A stretch of 64,000 nt of DNA from CALTSX01 sp051647685 (GCA_051647685.1 JBOFEG010000001.1:6753-70752), one strand, 5' to 3'; shown: positions 1 to 9,673, numbered from the stretch's first letter. Translations and numbers: made by a program. The notes: a model not told the origin generated them from the sequence alone.

Positions 1-193
1 ATATAGTTCCTTACCTTCTCAAAACCAGTAAATAAAATAATTTGCTCGTATATCATAAAATGATCATAAAACCAATCTGTTTATGTCATTGAAGATAATT
101 GCAAGACAACCTATACTTCTTAAAAAGTTTATAATACTTTTAAAGTAAATATGTCTTTTTATTTTCAAATTAAAAACATTTTTAAGGTATCGC
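1..193. other. Leader region upstream of greA
   Basis: AT-rich sequence with no open reading frame of note. It must contain the greA promoter, but I cannot pick out a convincing sigma-66 promoter. A modest Shine-Dalgarno (AAGG) lies about 8 bases before the greA ATG. Confidence 0.4.
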
Positions 194-2365
194 ATGGGTT
201 ATTATACACAAATCGCACAACGCATCTCCGAAAATAATTATCCTTCATTCATTTCACTATGGGAGGAATACTGCGTAAGTGATTCCGTGGATCTGCAAGA
301 ACTCAGACAAATACTAGAAAAAATTAAACATTCCGAATGGAAAGAAAATTTTGGAAAACATGTTGATCAAATTCTTCCTCTCGTTACTCCTGTGCAAGAA
401 GAAGAAGAAGCGTACCCATGTATTCGTTTAATCATAGATCTACAGACATCCAACACTCTCGATCTCGCTGAACTGGCTACATCGGTTCTTACTAAACGAT
501 ATGGAGAACAGAAAAATTTTCGTGAGAAATTGAGATTATGTGGCTTACGCGATAAAAAGGACTTTCAAGGAGCAATCAGTAAATTTGAGCTACTAAACCA
601 TATGAAAATTGGCAATTTTGTCTTTCATACCGCTGGATGGGGAACGGGAGAATTTGTCGATATTTCCTTTCTATGTGAACAAGTAAAACTTGATTTTGAT
701 TATTTAGCAGGTAAAAAAGATCTATCCTTTGAGAACGCCTTTCGCACACTTATTCCATTAGATAAAGACCATTTTTTAGCACAGCGCTTTGGATCCCCCG
801 ATGAATTAGAAAAACAGGCAAAAGAAAATCCCATTACAGTCATACATATGTTACTCAAAGATCTAGGCCCCAAAACCGCAGCAGATATCAAAGAGGAATT
901 ATATGAACTTGTTATTCCTGGAAAAGATTGGCAAAAATGGTGGCAAAATGTTCGAGTGAAACTTAAAAAGGATACTTTCATTTTAGTTCCAGATGACATA
1001 AAAGAACCACTTAGGTTGCGGCAATCAGAAATATCCCATGAAGATATTCTTTTTTCCACCCTATCTGATACTCAAAGCATAGATGGGTTGATCTTAACAC
1101 TATATAATTTTATGAGAGATTTTAGTCCTCTGCTTAAAAATCAAGACTTTACAAATACCTTAATAAAAAAATTGCAAGAATTTATAAATACGGAAGCTCT
1201 TACGACAAAACAATCGATACAGATTCAATTTATTTTAGAAGATCTGCACGCACCACAGACAATTACTTCTAGCCAAATTATTGCTCATTTATCAGTACAA
1301 GATATCTATAAACTTGTGGGTAGTATTGAAATACTTGCTTTTAAAAAGCGTACTCTTATTACAATCAGACAAACACGAACTGATTGGAGCGAGATTTTTG
1401 CCAATTTGTTATTTCAAATTGAACATAGCCCTATACGGGATTATATCTTAGAAGAATGTCTTGCATCTAACGAAAAACAGAAAATTATTACGCAATTAGA
1501 ATATCTCTTATCGCGACCTATAACGTCTCCAACTACATTGCTTTGGTATTTTCAAAAAATTATGAAAACCTCCTCTCTTCCCTTATCAGATTTCGCCGGT
1601 AGATGTAGATTCCTAGAAGCTTTTTTCACTGTTCTGCCTATTTTAGAAGAGAAAAATAACAAAGAGCTAATTAAAAAAATGCATACCTTTATTACGAATG
1701 CTAAATACAGCAACATTCGTAAGTTATTTCAAAATACTGATAGAACATTTTTACAAGAAATCTTACTGCTTACTACAAAAAGTTCTTCTCTCTCCGATCA
1801 CGAAATTAAGATCCTTCATGCTTTAGCTGAGGTAGTACATCCCTCTCTTAAAAAATTGCGTAAAAAATCAGATGTCATTTCGAAAACAGAAGATATTATT
1901 TGGAGTACAGAAATTGGATTTTCTAAATTAAAAGCTCGTATTGAGCACATTGCTAATGTAGAGATACTGGACAACGCAAAAGAAATTGAAGAGGCTCGAG
2001 CACACGGGGATCTGCGAGAAAACGCGGAATATAAAGCTGCTTTAGAAAGACGATCAAGACTCCAACAAGAATTACAACTGTTGTCAGCACAAATTCAAAA
2101 GACCCGAGTTTTAACAACTAAAGATATCCAAACACAAATGGTTGGAATCGGTTGTATTGTAGAATGCAAAGATACTGCTGGGAAACTCAATCAATTTACT
2201 CTACTGGGACCTTGGGATGCGGATCCAGAAAATCATATTTTCTCCTTCCAATCTAAATTTGCTCAAGATATTACAGGTCTTAGAATTGGCGATCGCTTTA
2301 CATCCAGAAATACAGAATATGTAATATCCTCCATCAAAAATTACTTACAAGAAAATAATAAATAA
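194..2365 (+). CDS. greA: Transcription elongation factor GreA, chlamydial long form
   Basis: GreA enters the secondary channel of RNA polymerase and stimulates cleavage of backtracked transcripts. The classical GreA module is only the last 150 or so residues of this 723-residue protein. The coiled-coil tip with GDLRENAEYKAA, which carries the acidic tip residues, is near residue 603, followed by the FKBP-like C-terminal domain. The first 560 or so residues are an extension with no motif I recognise. Long GreA proteins of about 715 residues are characteristic of Chlamydia (CT636), so length and architecture fit. The ATG at 194 has AAGG upstream. Only 15 bases separate it from rdgB, so the two are probably cotranscribed. 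Confidence 0.93.
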   Translation: MGYYTQIAQRISENNYPSFISLWEEYCVSDSVDLQELRQILEKIKHSEWKENFGKHVDQILPLVTPVQEEEEAYPCIRLIIDLQTSNTLDLAELATSVLTKRYGEQKNFREKLRLCGLRDKKDFQGAISKFELLNHMKIGNFVFHTAGWGTGEFVDISFLCEQVKLDFDYLAGKKDLSFENAFRTLIPLDKDHFLAQRFGSPDELEKQAKENPITVIHMLLKDLGPKTAADIKEELYELVIPGKDWQKWWQNVRVKLKKDTFILVPDDIKEPLRLRQSEISHEDILFSTLSDTQSIDGLILTLYNFMRDFSPLLKNQDFTNTLIKKLQEFINTEALTTKQSIQIQFILEDLHAPQTITSSQIIAHLSVQDIYKLVGSIEILAFKKRTLITIRQTRTDWSEIFANLLFQIEHSPIRDYILEECLASNEKQKIITQLEYLLSRPITSPTTLLWYFQKIMKTSSLPLSDFAGRCRFLEAFFTVLPILEEKNNKELIKKMHTFITNAKYSNIRKLFQNTDRTFLQEILLLTTKSSSLSDHEIKILHALAEVVHPSLKKLRKKSDVISKTEDIIWSTEIGFSKLKARIEHIANVEILDNAKEIEEARAHGDLRENAEYKAALERRSRLQQELQLLSAQIQKTRVLTTKDIQTQMVGIGCIVECKDTAGKLNQFTLLGPWDADPENHIFSFQSKFAQDITGLRIGDRFTSRNTEYVISSIKNYLQENNK

Positions 2366-2380
2366 ATATAAATTATTCTT

Positions 2381-2983
2381 ATGAAGATTTTGATTGCATC
2401 TACAAATTCTCATAAGATTCGAGAATATTCAAGTCTACTACAAATTATACCTAATGTGAATATTCTAAATTTAAATCATTTTCCTACTTATATTCCCCCG
2501 GATGAAACTGGCACAAGTTTTGAAGCTAACGCTATTATAAAGGCGTCTCATGCAGCTGATTCATTAAAAATGCTGACCCTTGGAGATGATGGTGGACTTG
2601 TTATTCCTGCTCTAGAAGGTGAGCCAGGTTTATATAGCAGGCGTTATGCAGGACCTCACGCCACAGATTCTGAAAATATCCAAAAAATTTTAGAGAAGAT
2701 TTCTTTATTGCCCGATACACATCGATCGGCTCATTTTGTTTGTGCATTGGCTTTAGCCTCTCCTGAAGAACTAAAAAAATGTGTAGTAGCCACATGTGAA
2801 GGTGAGGTTTTAGATCGAGCAAAAGGTAATTATGGATTTGCTTATGATAAAATTTTTCTCAAATATGGCTACCATAAAACTTTTGGAGAATTAGAAGAGT
2901 CTATAAAGAATAAGATTTCACATCGCAATAAAGCTTTCATGATGTTACTGCCTACATTGCAGACTAGTTTACAACAACAATAA
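2381..2983 (+). CDS. rdgB: Non-canonical purine NTP pyrophosphatase (RdgB/HAM1)
   Basis: Hydrolyses dITP, XTP and similar damaged purine triphosphates to monophosphates, keeping them out of DNA and RNA. At 200 residues it is typical for the family. It begins ILIASTNSHKIREYSSLL (substrate-binding SxNxxKxxE-type motif), has the central LGDDGGLVIPALEGEPGLYSRR (active-site D and GxYSxR), and ends with TFGEL and the SHRNKA form of the SHRxxA motif. It follows greA closely and is likely in the same transcript. In C. trachomatis rdgB sits next to ung, which here is 16 kb away. Confidence 0.93.
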   Translation: MKILIASTNSHKIREYSSLLQIIPNVNILNLNHFPTYIPPDETGTSFEANAIIKASHAADSLKMLTLGDDGGLVIPALEGEPGLYSRRYAGPHATDSENIQKILEKISLLPDTHRSAHFVCALALASPEELKKCVVATCEGEVLDRAKGNYGFAYDKIFLKYGYHKTFGELEESIKNKISHRNKAFMMLLPTLQTSLQQQ

Positions 2984-3131
2984 CCGATAAATTTTTATTC
3001 CTACTGAATATCTTCTTATACGCAAATACTTCATCTCAAGAGATTCATAATCTCCTATACTTAATTTTTTCATGCTTGTCAGAAATACCTCTAATTCGTA
3101 AATTTCAATTAATTACTTGATATAGGTCTTT

Positions 3132-3569
3132 ATGAAGTTTCTCTCTTTAAATTTTTGTATATTAGTATTGTGCTATGGGACAATTTCGTATGCAAATTCA
3201 ATGTATTTATACAATGATAGTCCTTATGTTTTGAATGCTTCTATCTTAAGTGCAGATGGAGCACAATTAGACAGTGTTCTTATGCAACCTAGGCAAAGAA
3301 GAACTTGGTATAGGCAAGCTGTGATTAATTCAAATACTTCTATGACGCCATTTACAGTCGTTTGGACTTGTCGGAATGGAGCTGACTTTGGAGTAAGCTA
3401 TCAGGTTAACGCAGGCGGCGTTGCAACCCCTTTATCCTCTACTGGACCCCGATATTGCAAACCAGAGAAAAAAAATTCTTCTGATGATCGAAGTCGACGG
3501 TACGATGAAGAATACCAACACATTATTCCATTAGATCCTCAGATACAGGATGTTAATCCACATCCATAA
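3132..3569 (+). CDS. Small secreted protein, function unknown
   Basis: A 145-residue protein. Residues 1-21 look like a Sec signal peptide (hydrophobic core ILVLCYGTISYA, cleavage after YA). The mature part has two cysteines (VVWTCRN and PRYCKPE) that could form a disulphide, glycine-rich strands in between, and a highly charged C-terminal tail. I do not recognise a domain. It is probably periplasmic or surface-associated. A second small ORF starts 8 bases after its stop. Confidence 0.7.
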   Translation: MKFLSLNFCILVLCYGTISYANSMYLYNDSPYVLNASILSADGAQLDSVLMQPRQRRTWYRQAVINSNTSMTPFTVVWTCRNGADFGVSYQVNAGGVATPLSSTGPRYCKPEKKNSSDDRSRRYDEEYQHIIPLDPQIQDVNPHP

Positions 3570-3577
3570 ACTATACT

Positions 3578-3754
3578 ATGTTGTATAAAAATACATTTAT
3601 TTACATATGTTATGCGTTAGTCTTAACTACATACCCATTTGAATTAATTGGATCCGATAAAGATCCCGAAACTGGTGAAAAGATTAAAACTAACGAAGAC
3701 TCAGAAACTACTAAACAAAAATATTCTTTAAAAGATCATATTATTGGTAAATAG
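3578..3754 (+). CDS. Very small ORF with signal-like N-terminus
   Basis: A 58-codon ORF starting 8 bases after the preceding secreted protein. It encodes a hydrophobic stretch (FIYICYALVLTTYPFELIG) followed by a short, charged, Glu/Lys/Thr-rich tail. The signal-like start and the tight spacing suggest a real small secreted peptide in an operon with 3132-3569. Its last 14 bases overlap the 3' end of the convergent MORN gene. There is no clear Shine-Dalgarno, as the start lies within CATAAACTATACTATG. It could be chance or a decayed remnant. Confidence 0.4.
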   Translation: MLYKNTFIYICYALVLTTYPFELIGSDKDPETGEKIKTNEDSETTKQKYSLKDHIIGK

Positions 3755-5024
3755 TGTCTATATCAGACGGAACTCCCTGGCAATAATCAACTTTTCTTAC
3801 AAAATGGCCATGCCCATCGTAGATCATAGCAATACCACTGCCCTTTTGAATAGTAGAAACTGCGTCCTTCTTACCGAGTTTATAATATGTCCCTTTAAGT
3901 AAAATATCATTTTCATATTCTTCCACTAACATAATACTACCATCAATATACCAGGCAAAATGCATTCCCTCTTTTTTATTGTGCGAGAATTCTCGTTCAC
4001 TTTCTAATATGCCATTTGTATACCAAGTCTTAACAATTCCATGAACTTCTCCAGAAAGCCATCCAAGTTGTAATTGTAAAGAATCTGTATTTGGATAATA
4101 AACTATTTCGATTCCTTCTTTTTCCCCTGCTTCATTGAGGTGATATATATTGGTGACATTTCCCATGGTATCAAAACATCTTACAGATCCTAAACTTTTA
4201 CCGTTTGATATTTCACATTGTTTATTGAGCTTTCCCTCTATAAAAACAGATTTGATTCCCCTGCCGCCTTCTACTTTAGATAATATATCTCCGTTATAAT
4301 CGTAATAGATAGCATCTAATAACAAACCTTGTTCATACTTTTCTTGAAACGCAGGATTATTCCTGCATTGCTTTGAAATAGATTCTCCATGGAGTAAACC
4401 ACAATCATAGGAGCTCTCCATTTGAAGATTACCCTCCTCATCATATATAAAAACCACTCCGTGAACCACTCCATTTTGATAAGGTACAGACCTTTTGATC
4501 TGTCCATTTATATGATATAGATAAGAAGAGTCCACAAGTACTCCTCGCATATACGAAATTCTAGCTATAATATTGCCATCTGAATCCCAAGCCCTACTCA
4601 GGCCATCAATTATAAAAGTTTTTAAAGCAGTTTGACTTAAGTCACCTACTCCTTCAATGACATTAAAGTGTACTTTTTCCTGCCCATTTTCATACCACTC
4701 TCGATATATTCCATGAGCTCTTCCGTTTAGTACTTCTAAATACTGTTTTATCTGGCCATTGCCATGATAACTTGTCAATTTAGAAATGACTTGTCCTTCT
4801 CTATTTGGATTAAACACACGAACAACTTTTTCATAAGGCTGAGCGAGCAAAAAATCGTTTCTTTGATAAGATTTCAACCTCTCTTTTGTACTGACAGTTT
4901 CTCGAACGCCATGACGATCTATTAGTTGAATACTGGTAAGCTCTTCTTGATTTAATTGTGTATTTCTCGAACAAGATCCACAAAGCAAAAGTCCTATATA
5001 TATAATACTGTAGCGCCATTTCAT
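3741..5024 (-). CDS. MORN-type repeat lipoprotein
   Basis: A 427-residue protein. The N-terminus (hydrophobic YSIIYIGLLLCGSC) resembles a lipoprotein signal with Cys21 as the lipidated residue, although position -3 is Cys rather than Leu. The rest is made of MORN_2-type repeats of about 22-24 residues with the core HGxxxxWYxNGxxxxExxY, for example HGIYREWYENGQEKV and HGIVKTWYTNGILESE. These repeats are common in large chlamydial families but their function is unknown. The stop of the upstream GspM-like gene is adjacent, so 7040-3741 looks like one operon. A much larger relative is at 60965-63565. Confidence 0.8.
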   Translation of the reverse strand: MKWRYSIIYIGLLLCGSCSRNTQLNQEELTSIQLIDRHGVRETVSTKERLKSYQRNDFLLAQPYEKVVRVFNPNREGQVISKLTSYHGNGQIKQYLEVLNGRAHGIYREWYENGQEKVHFNVIEGVGDLSQTALKTFIIDGLSRAWDSDGNIIARISYMRGVLVDSSYLYHINGQIKRSVPYQNGVVHGVVFIYDEEGNLQMESSYDCGLLHGESISKQCRNNPAFQEKYEQGLLLDAIYYDYNGDILSKVEGGRGIKSVFIEGKLNKQCEISNGKSLGSVRCFDTMGNVTNIYHLNEAGEKEGIEIVYYPNTDSLQLQLGWLSGEVHGIVKTWYTNGILESEREFSHNKKEGMHFAWYIDGSIMLVEEYENDILLKGTYYKLGKKDAVSTIQKGSGIAMIYDGHGHFVRKVDYCQGVPSDIDTIYQ

Positions 5025-5698
5025 TATTTTATGTCTCTCTCTATGAGATTCAACTTAATCATAAATGTACCTCGGTCGGAATCTTTTGATTTATACATAT
5101 CTAAATAGCTAATTAGTATTTGTGGTCTACCAAGTAACATTGTTGGATTATGCTTATCTGAAATTCCTTCTAAAGGAAACAGAATCGTTTGTAAATCATG
5201 CATGTTAATTTCTACAGGAGCTACTTGCTCTATTACGATTTCATCCACAAATAAATTTTTAGTGCGCGTTATTTCATGAAATTGAAGACGGTTTTCAGAT
5301 TGTAAAAAATGTAATCTATTTTGTAGAGCTGTACTATGTTCTGGAGGATAAAAGGGGATAATCAGTTGCAGGTATTCAATTTCATCTTTCAAAGGGGTAA
5401 TCATTTTTGTTATTGTATGTAAATAAGCAGAATTTGATTGAAGATATAAACTTTTATAATTTTGTCGTCTATTTTCGCAATCTTGTAGAGTTTCATATCG
5501 CTTGCGCAATCTCAATAGCTGACTTTCTAAAAAACATAAATGGTTATTGCAGTTGTAATAATAGGTAAGCGAGGCCGCAAAAGGTACAAAAGTTATACAA
5601 CAAATACCTACAAAACATCCCATGGATAAAATATTTTTTTCAAAAAAAATATCCCGTATTTTTCTATATAAGGTAGAAAGTGAGACAATAGATATCAT
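5024..5698 (-). CDS. Bitopic membrane protein with coiled coil, GspM/PilO-like candidate
   Basis: A 224-residue protein with one transmembrane segment near residues 26-48 (LSMGCFVGICCITFVPFAA), then a coiled coil (LCFLESQLLRLRKRYETL) and a mixed alpha/beta C-terminal part. This cytoplasmic tail, TM, coiled coil, globular domain plan is that of GspM/PilO, and the gene overlaps by 35 bases a gene for a GspL/PilM-N-like protein. The assignment is by architecture and position only, since sequence identity to GspM is not obvious by eye. It abuts the MORN lipoprotein gene downstream. Confidence 0.5.
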   Translation of the reverse strand: MISIVSLSTLYRKIRDIFFEKNILSMGCFVGICCITFVPFAASLTYYYNCNNHLCFLESQLLRLRKRYETLQDCENRRQNYKSLYLQSNSAYLHTITKMITPLKDEIEYLQLIIPFYPPEHSTALQNRLHFLQSENRLQFHEITRTKNLFVDEIVIEQVAPVEINMHDLQTILFPLEGISDKHNPTMLLGRPQILISYLDMYKSKDSDRGTFMIKLNLIERDIK

Positions 5699-7040
5699 TG
5701 TGTTTATTCCAAGTTATATCTGATTTTTTCTGTAATAAAGAACTATTTATAATAGCTTGATAAAAAGCATTTGCCAATCGATCTGAACTAGCTTTAAACT
5801 CTAATTGAATACGCGTTCGAAATTCACCTTTAGAAATAGAATTGGCGACATCCATTAACTGATAAGTTAAATGTATAATATCTATATTATCTTTAAACTC
5901 TTGCGCAGTAATTTTAGGATCTGTAGTCAAATAACTTATCAATTTACTGACCTTATAAGGCTCTTTATCCCATATAAACTTCTTCTTAGAATTATTTAGT
6001 TCTGTTTCCAATTCTTCTATATGAACTAGAAGAGATTTTGAAGTATCGCTCCTAAAAAATTCTTTTTTAAAGCTACTCTGAATCTCTCTTTTTCGATATC
6101 TATAATTGCTATATGTCCATACAAAAACAATACACGATAATACAATAGATAAAGCAGATAGCTTATATAATCGCTGTTTTAGTAGCTTGATACTTCTAGG
6201 TGAAAAGAAATTCTTTTTGCAAAATTGTAAAGATCTAGCGTCTCTCTTACATACATCTAATCCAATTCCAAATGGGATTGCATATTTAGCAGACACAGCG
6301 GTAATTTTCTCTGTGATGAAAGATACTTTGAAATTCTCTTCCAGCAATTTTCTGTATTTCTTCGCTACCCCAATATTTCCTGTGAATATTATATCTTGTA
6401 ATTTTTTTTCCTTCAGCAGAAAGAATTCAAAAATTCGATCAAATTCTTTTATAATTTTTTCATTATCTACATGAGATTGTTGAATTGATATAGTAGCAAT
6501 ATGTCCGATTTCTCCATCTAATTGTGATATGAAGAAAACTTCATCTCTTCCAAAATTGATAGCTAAAAAAGATTTTTGTTCTGGGTAAAAATAATTTACA
6601 TATTTAAGCACTGTCAGTGGTGCAAAGGTAACTACCTCTGGAGTAGTGGAAAAAATTTCCCATCCTAAAAGGAATTCTTTTAATTTATATTTTAATATAG
6701 AAAAAATGAGAGCTTCTTTATTCTTAGTATATATGAAGTTAAATAATAATTTATCTAAACAATGAGGGAATAATGTTTGTAATTGGATAGTAATTGCTTT
6801 TTCTCGATTAGTTATATTATCGATCGGCATACGAACTCGTGTCCACCATACTTCCCCCGCTGGTAAAGCAGATCCGATTATTGCATTGCCATATTTGGAA
6901 AAAATATTTTGCATCTCCGACGTCATAATTTCTTTTTTTGTAAATGAAAGCATAATCGGAATTTGAATTTTTTTTCCTTTAGAGCAAAAAATAAGAAGAG
7001 TGTAAAATTCACCTTCTGGATAAATGGCAATACATTTCAT
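5664..7040 (-). CDS. GspL/PilM-PilN-like secretion platform protein
   Basis: A 458-residue protein. Residues 1-270 resemble the actin-like ATPase fold of PilM or cytoplasmic GspL. Features include LAINFGRDEVFFISQLDGE (phosphate-binding-like hairpin), the paired-subdomain layout, and IIFTGNIGVAKKYRKLLEE near the end of the fold. A single transmembrane helix follows near residue 295 (LSALSIVLSCIVFVWTYSNY), then a periplasmic PilN-like part with a coiled coil and a ferredoxin-like C-terminus. That is the GspL plan. The main gsp operon is 44 kb away and lacks GspL and GspM, so this gene and its neighbour could supply the missing inner-membrane platform. Confidence 0.55.
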   Translation of the reverse strand: MKCIAIYPEGEFYTLLIFCSKGKKIQIPIMLSFTKKEIMTSEMQNIFSKYGNAIIGSALPAGEVWWTRVRMPIDNITNREKAITIQLQTLFPHCLDKLLFNFIYTKNKEALIFSILKYKLKEFLLGWEIFSTTPEVVTFAPLTVLKYVNYFYPEQKSFLAINFGRDEVFFISQLDGEIGHIATISIQQSHVDNEKIIKEFDRIFEFFLLKEKKLQDIIFTGNIGVAKKYRKLLEENFKVSFITEKITAVSAKYAIPFGIGLDVCKRDARSLQFCKKNFFSPRSIKLLKQRLYKLSALSIVLSCIVFVWTYSNYRYRKREIQSSFKKEFFRSDTSKSLLVHIEELETELNNSKKKFIWDKEPYKVSKLISYLTTDPKITAQEFKDNIDIIHLTYQLMDVANSISKGEFRTRIQLEFKASSDRLANAFYQAIINSSLLQKKSDITWNKHNDIYCLTFYLI

Positions 7041-7092
7041 AAAATTAGATTTATATTTCCCATAATTTATAAAAAGATACGGAGAACTCCAT

Positions 7093-7338
7093 ATGAGATA
7101 CGCAATTCAAATTATTTTTTCCATATACTCTTTCATACTCCTACTGAGGATAATATCTTCTTGGATTCCCTCTATGGAAACTATATATGGATTTCGATAT
7201 TTAGTGTATTATACAGATCCCTATTTAAATCTATTTAGAAAAATTATTCCATCGTTTCAAGGGATCGATTTTAGCCCTATTTTGGCTTTCTTTACGCTAC
7301 GCGTAGTTGAAAAAATACTTTTACGTTTTATAGCATGA
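7093..7338 (+). CDS. YggT family membrane protein
   Basis: An 81-residue protein with two hydrophobic segments and the YggT signature: SSWIPSMETIYGFRYLVYYTDPYLNLFRKIIPSFQGIDFSPILAFFTL, here given as the short motifs YTDPYLNLFRKIIP and IDFSPILAF. Family members are small inner-membrane proteins of unclear function. A Shine-Dalgarno GGAG lies 6 bases before the ATG. The stop overlaps the start of dus (ATGA), so the two are translationally coupled. Confidence 0.85.
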   Translation: MRYAIQIIFSIYSFILLLRIISSWIPSMETIYGFRYLVYYTDPYLNLFRKIIPSFQGIDFSPILAFFTLRVVEKILLRFIA

Positions 7339-8381
7339 ATTATTCTGACCCACTGGAGATAGATGAACCATCTTCCCCCCCTGCAGATAGTATTAATTAT
7401 CTTCACCCACTGCAGCTCGGGTCACTATACATTCCATCGAATATTATTTATGCACCGCTAGCTGGATGTTCTAATTATCCCTTCAGAAAAGCATCCTCTC
7501 TCTATACACGAGGACTGTTTTTTTGCGAAATGGTGAAAATGGAGGCTATCACGCGCTACGACGTGAATACATTTCATATGTTAGATTACAGCGCAGATAT
7601 GCATCCAATCGGTGCGCAACTCTGTGGCAGCAGATCGGATCTTGCACGCCATTCTGCGCGCATCTTAGAAGATCTTGGTTTTGATGTAATCGATCTCAAT
7701 TGTGGATGTCCTGTTGACAAAGTGACAAAAGATGGCAGCGGATCCGGGTTACTTAAGAATTTAACATTAATAGGAGAAATCCTATCTGCTATGGTAGCTG
7801 CTGTAAACATTCCAGTTACCGTAAAAATACGCATAGGATGGGACTACAATTCTATTGTAGCGGCAGAAATTACACGTATAGCAGAACAGGCTGGTGCAAA
7901 AGCTATCTTCATTCATGGAAGAACGCGAGAACAAGGTTATAAAGGACCTGCAGATTGGAAATATATTAAGCAATCCAAAGAGGTTGCACACTCTATTAAA
8001 GTCATTGGTAACGGAGATGCATTCTGCGGCACAAGTAGTTACAATTTATTTAAAGAAACTAATTGTGACGGGATTCTACTTGCTAGGGGGACGTTAGGAG
8101 CTCCTTGGCTTATCAAAGAGATCGAGTCTTATATACAAGGCACAAACTATTCTATTACAGAACAAGAAATGAAGCAAACACTCCTACAACATTTAGAATA
8201 CATAAGAGCTTATATGCCTCCGGAAAAAGCTTTGACAGAAGTCAGGAAAATTGGTGCTTGGTATTTAAGAAAAGACTCGAAAAAAAAAGAGCTCTATCGA
8301 CAACTACAGCGATCGCAATCCATACCTGATTGTATACAAAAGATCAGTGAATATACTTATGACAGTATCATAAAAATCTAA
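7335..8381 (+). CDS. dusB: tRNA-dihydrouridine synthase
   Basis: An FMN-dependent enzyme that reduces uridine to dihydrouridine in the tRNA D-loop. This 348-residue protein shows APLAGCSNYPFRK (FMN site), DLNCGCPVDKVTKDGSGSGL with the catalytic Cys, VTVKIRIGWD, IHGRTREQGYKGPADW, VIGNGD and CDGILLARGTLGAPWL. This motif set fits the DusB branch. The N-terminal 30 or so residues are an acidic, proline-rich extension encoded partly by a C7 tract (codons for Ser-Pro-Pro). The start overlaps yggT by 4 bases. Confidence 0.92.
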   Translation: MNYSDPLEIDEPSSPPADSINYLHPLQLGSLYIPSNIIYAPLAGCSNYPFRKASSLYTRGLFFCEMVKMEAITRYDVNTFHMLDYSADMHPIGAQLCGSRSDLARHSARILEDLGFDVIDLNCGCPVDKVTKDGSGSGLLKNLTLIGEILSAMVAAVNIPVTVKIRIGWDYNSIVAAEITRIAEQAGAKAIFIHGRTREQGYKGPADWKYIKQSKEVAHSIKVIGNGDAFCGTSSYNLFKETNCDGILLARGTLGAPWLIKEIESYIQGTNYSITEQEMKQTLLQHLEYIRAYMPPEKALTEVRKIGAWYLRKDSKKKELYRQLQRSQSIPDCIQKISEYTYDSIIKI

Positions 8382-8459
8382 ATCAAAATAACATTCTTTT
8401 TAATTATCAATATAACGATAATTTTTTGTAACTTTAAAAATATTAAAAGATTAAAAAAA

Positions 8460-8493
8460 GCAAAAAGGCAAAAATTTCTTTTTCCCTTTTTGC
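8460..8493. terminator. Bidirectional hairpin terminator between dus and porin gene
   Basis: GCAAAAAGG (8460-8468) pairs perfectly with CCTTTTTGC (8485-8493), and the inner loop contains further A-run/T-run pairing. It lies between the convergent dus and MOMP-like genes, where it could stop transcription from both sides. Confidence 0.65.
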
Positions 8494-8512
8494 AAAATCA
8501 ATAATTTCTTTC

Positions 8513-9673
8513 TTAAAAATCAAGACGAATGTCCACTGTGAGACCCATTAAACTAAAGTCTAATCCCTGTCGTAAAAATTTAACTATGGGTGAAGTAGTC
8601 GCTCCAGCTGCTACATCAACTACGCGAACTACTTGGTTTACTCTCCACCAGTATTGTGATTCGAACCCAATTCTTACCATTAAATGGTTTTGGTCATCAT
8701 TAAAATAGCACTTGCGCGCAATACCGAGCATATACTTCGCCATCGGACAAAACTTATGACAATCATTTTTTAATTTTATTCTGGATAAATTATTTGGACT
8801 ATATCTTTCTGAATGACTAATTTGGAATTTTCCATAAAGCATTCCTATACCAAATTCATTATAAAGACTCACTCCTCTACCAATATACCAGTTAGCTCCA
8901 AACCCCATAACTGGACCAAGTCCCTTGAAAGAACAACTTTCCTTGACATGCACTAAATCATCCCCAAGGCCAAATGTTGTCGCAATCGGATCTCCACCGG
9001 TATAACGAGTGCTTTGTCTCGTAGTAATCCAAGCAGCTTCAAGTGCCGTGAAATGACGAATGGCTAAACAATCACTAACAAAAAAATCTCGCGCTAAATC
9101 CCAACAGAGTGCCCGAAAGTGCAACTCACTTTGCGATTTTGCTTCAGAACAAAATAGAAATATAGCTCCATCATTGGGAATAGTTATGTTATAAGCTCCG
9201 ACTAAAGGAATGACATTGTCGTTACATCCAGAGGCTACTACATTAGAGCCTGCACTAGCAAAATCACTATAGCATAAATTTGATTCCCAACCATCATGAT
9301 TAATGTTACATCCAAGCATTACTTTATAACCCCAATTCCACTTAGAATGCACATCTTTTATGTCCCCTTTAACGGGAAATTCAAGGACGGGATTTTGTTT
9401 TCCATACGCATAATCGGTGCCGCATGTACCTCCTTGCCAGTACAAGAGAGATGCACCTATATTCCAATTGTATCCACAACATTGGCCACAACTATTTAGA
9501 GTAGGACGAGCAGATGCAGTGTAAGCTCCACACGTACCGTTTGGAGTTGTTATATATATCCGATCTATTTTTTTACCTATTTCTTCCATGCGGTCATCAA
9601 TGCCAGCTGCAAAGATAGTATGACTTAAGGTAGCCAAGGCCAACATGGTTATACCTTTCTTTATTATATTCAT
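8513..9673 (-). CDS. MOMP-like major outer membrane porin, copy 1
   Basis: A 386-residue protein with a signal peptide (residues 1-22, cleavage near IFAAG), a short helical N-terminus, the family motif TPNGTCGAYTASARP and a Cys cluster (SCGQCCG). Long amphipathic beta strands follow, and the C-terminus is LDF with a terminal Phe, as in beta-barrel outer membrane proteins. Chlamydial MOMPs are trimeric, disulphide-linked porins; this branch resembles the multicopy MOMP-like proteins of Simkania-type chlamydiae. GAGGTGG serves as ribosome-binding site before the ATG. It is the most diverged of the four intact copies here. Confidence 0.85.
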   Translation of the reverse strand: MNIIKKGITMLALATLSHTIFAAGIDDRMEEIGKKIDRIYITTPNGTCGAYTASARPTLNSCGQCCGYNWNIGASLLYWQGGTCGTDYAYGKQNPVLEFPVKGDIKDVHSKWNWGYKVMLGCNINHDGWESNLCYSDFASAGSNVVASGCNDNVIPLVGAYNITIPNDGAIFLFCSEAKSQSELHFRALCWDLARDFFVSDCLAIRHFTALEAAWITTRQSTRYTGGDPIATTFGLGDDLVHVKESCSFKGLGPVMGFGANWYIGRGVSLYNEFGIGMLYGKFQISHSERYSPNNLSRIKLKNDCHKFCPMAKYMLGIARKCYFNDDQNHLMVRIGFESQYWWRVNQVVRVVDVAAGATTSPIVKFLRQGLDFSLMGLTVDIRLDF

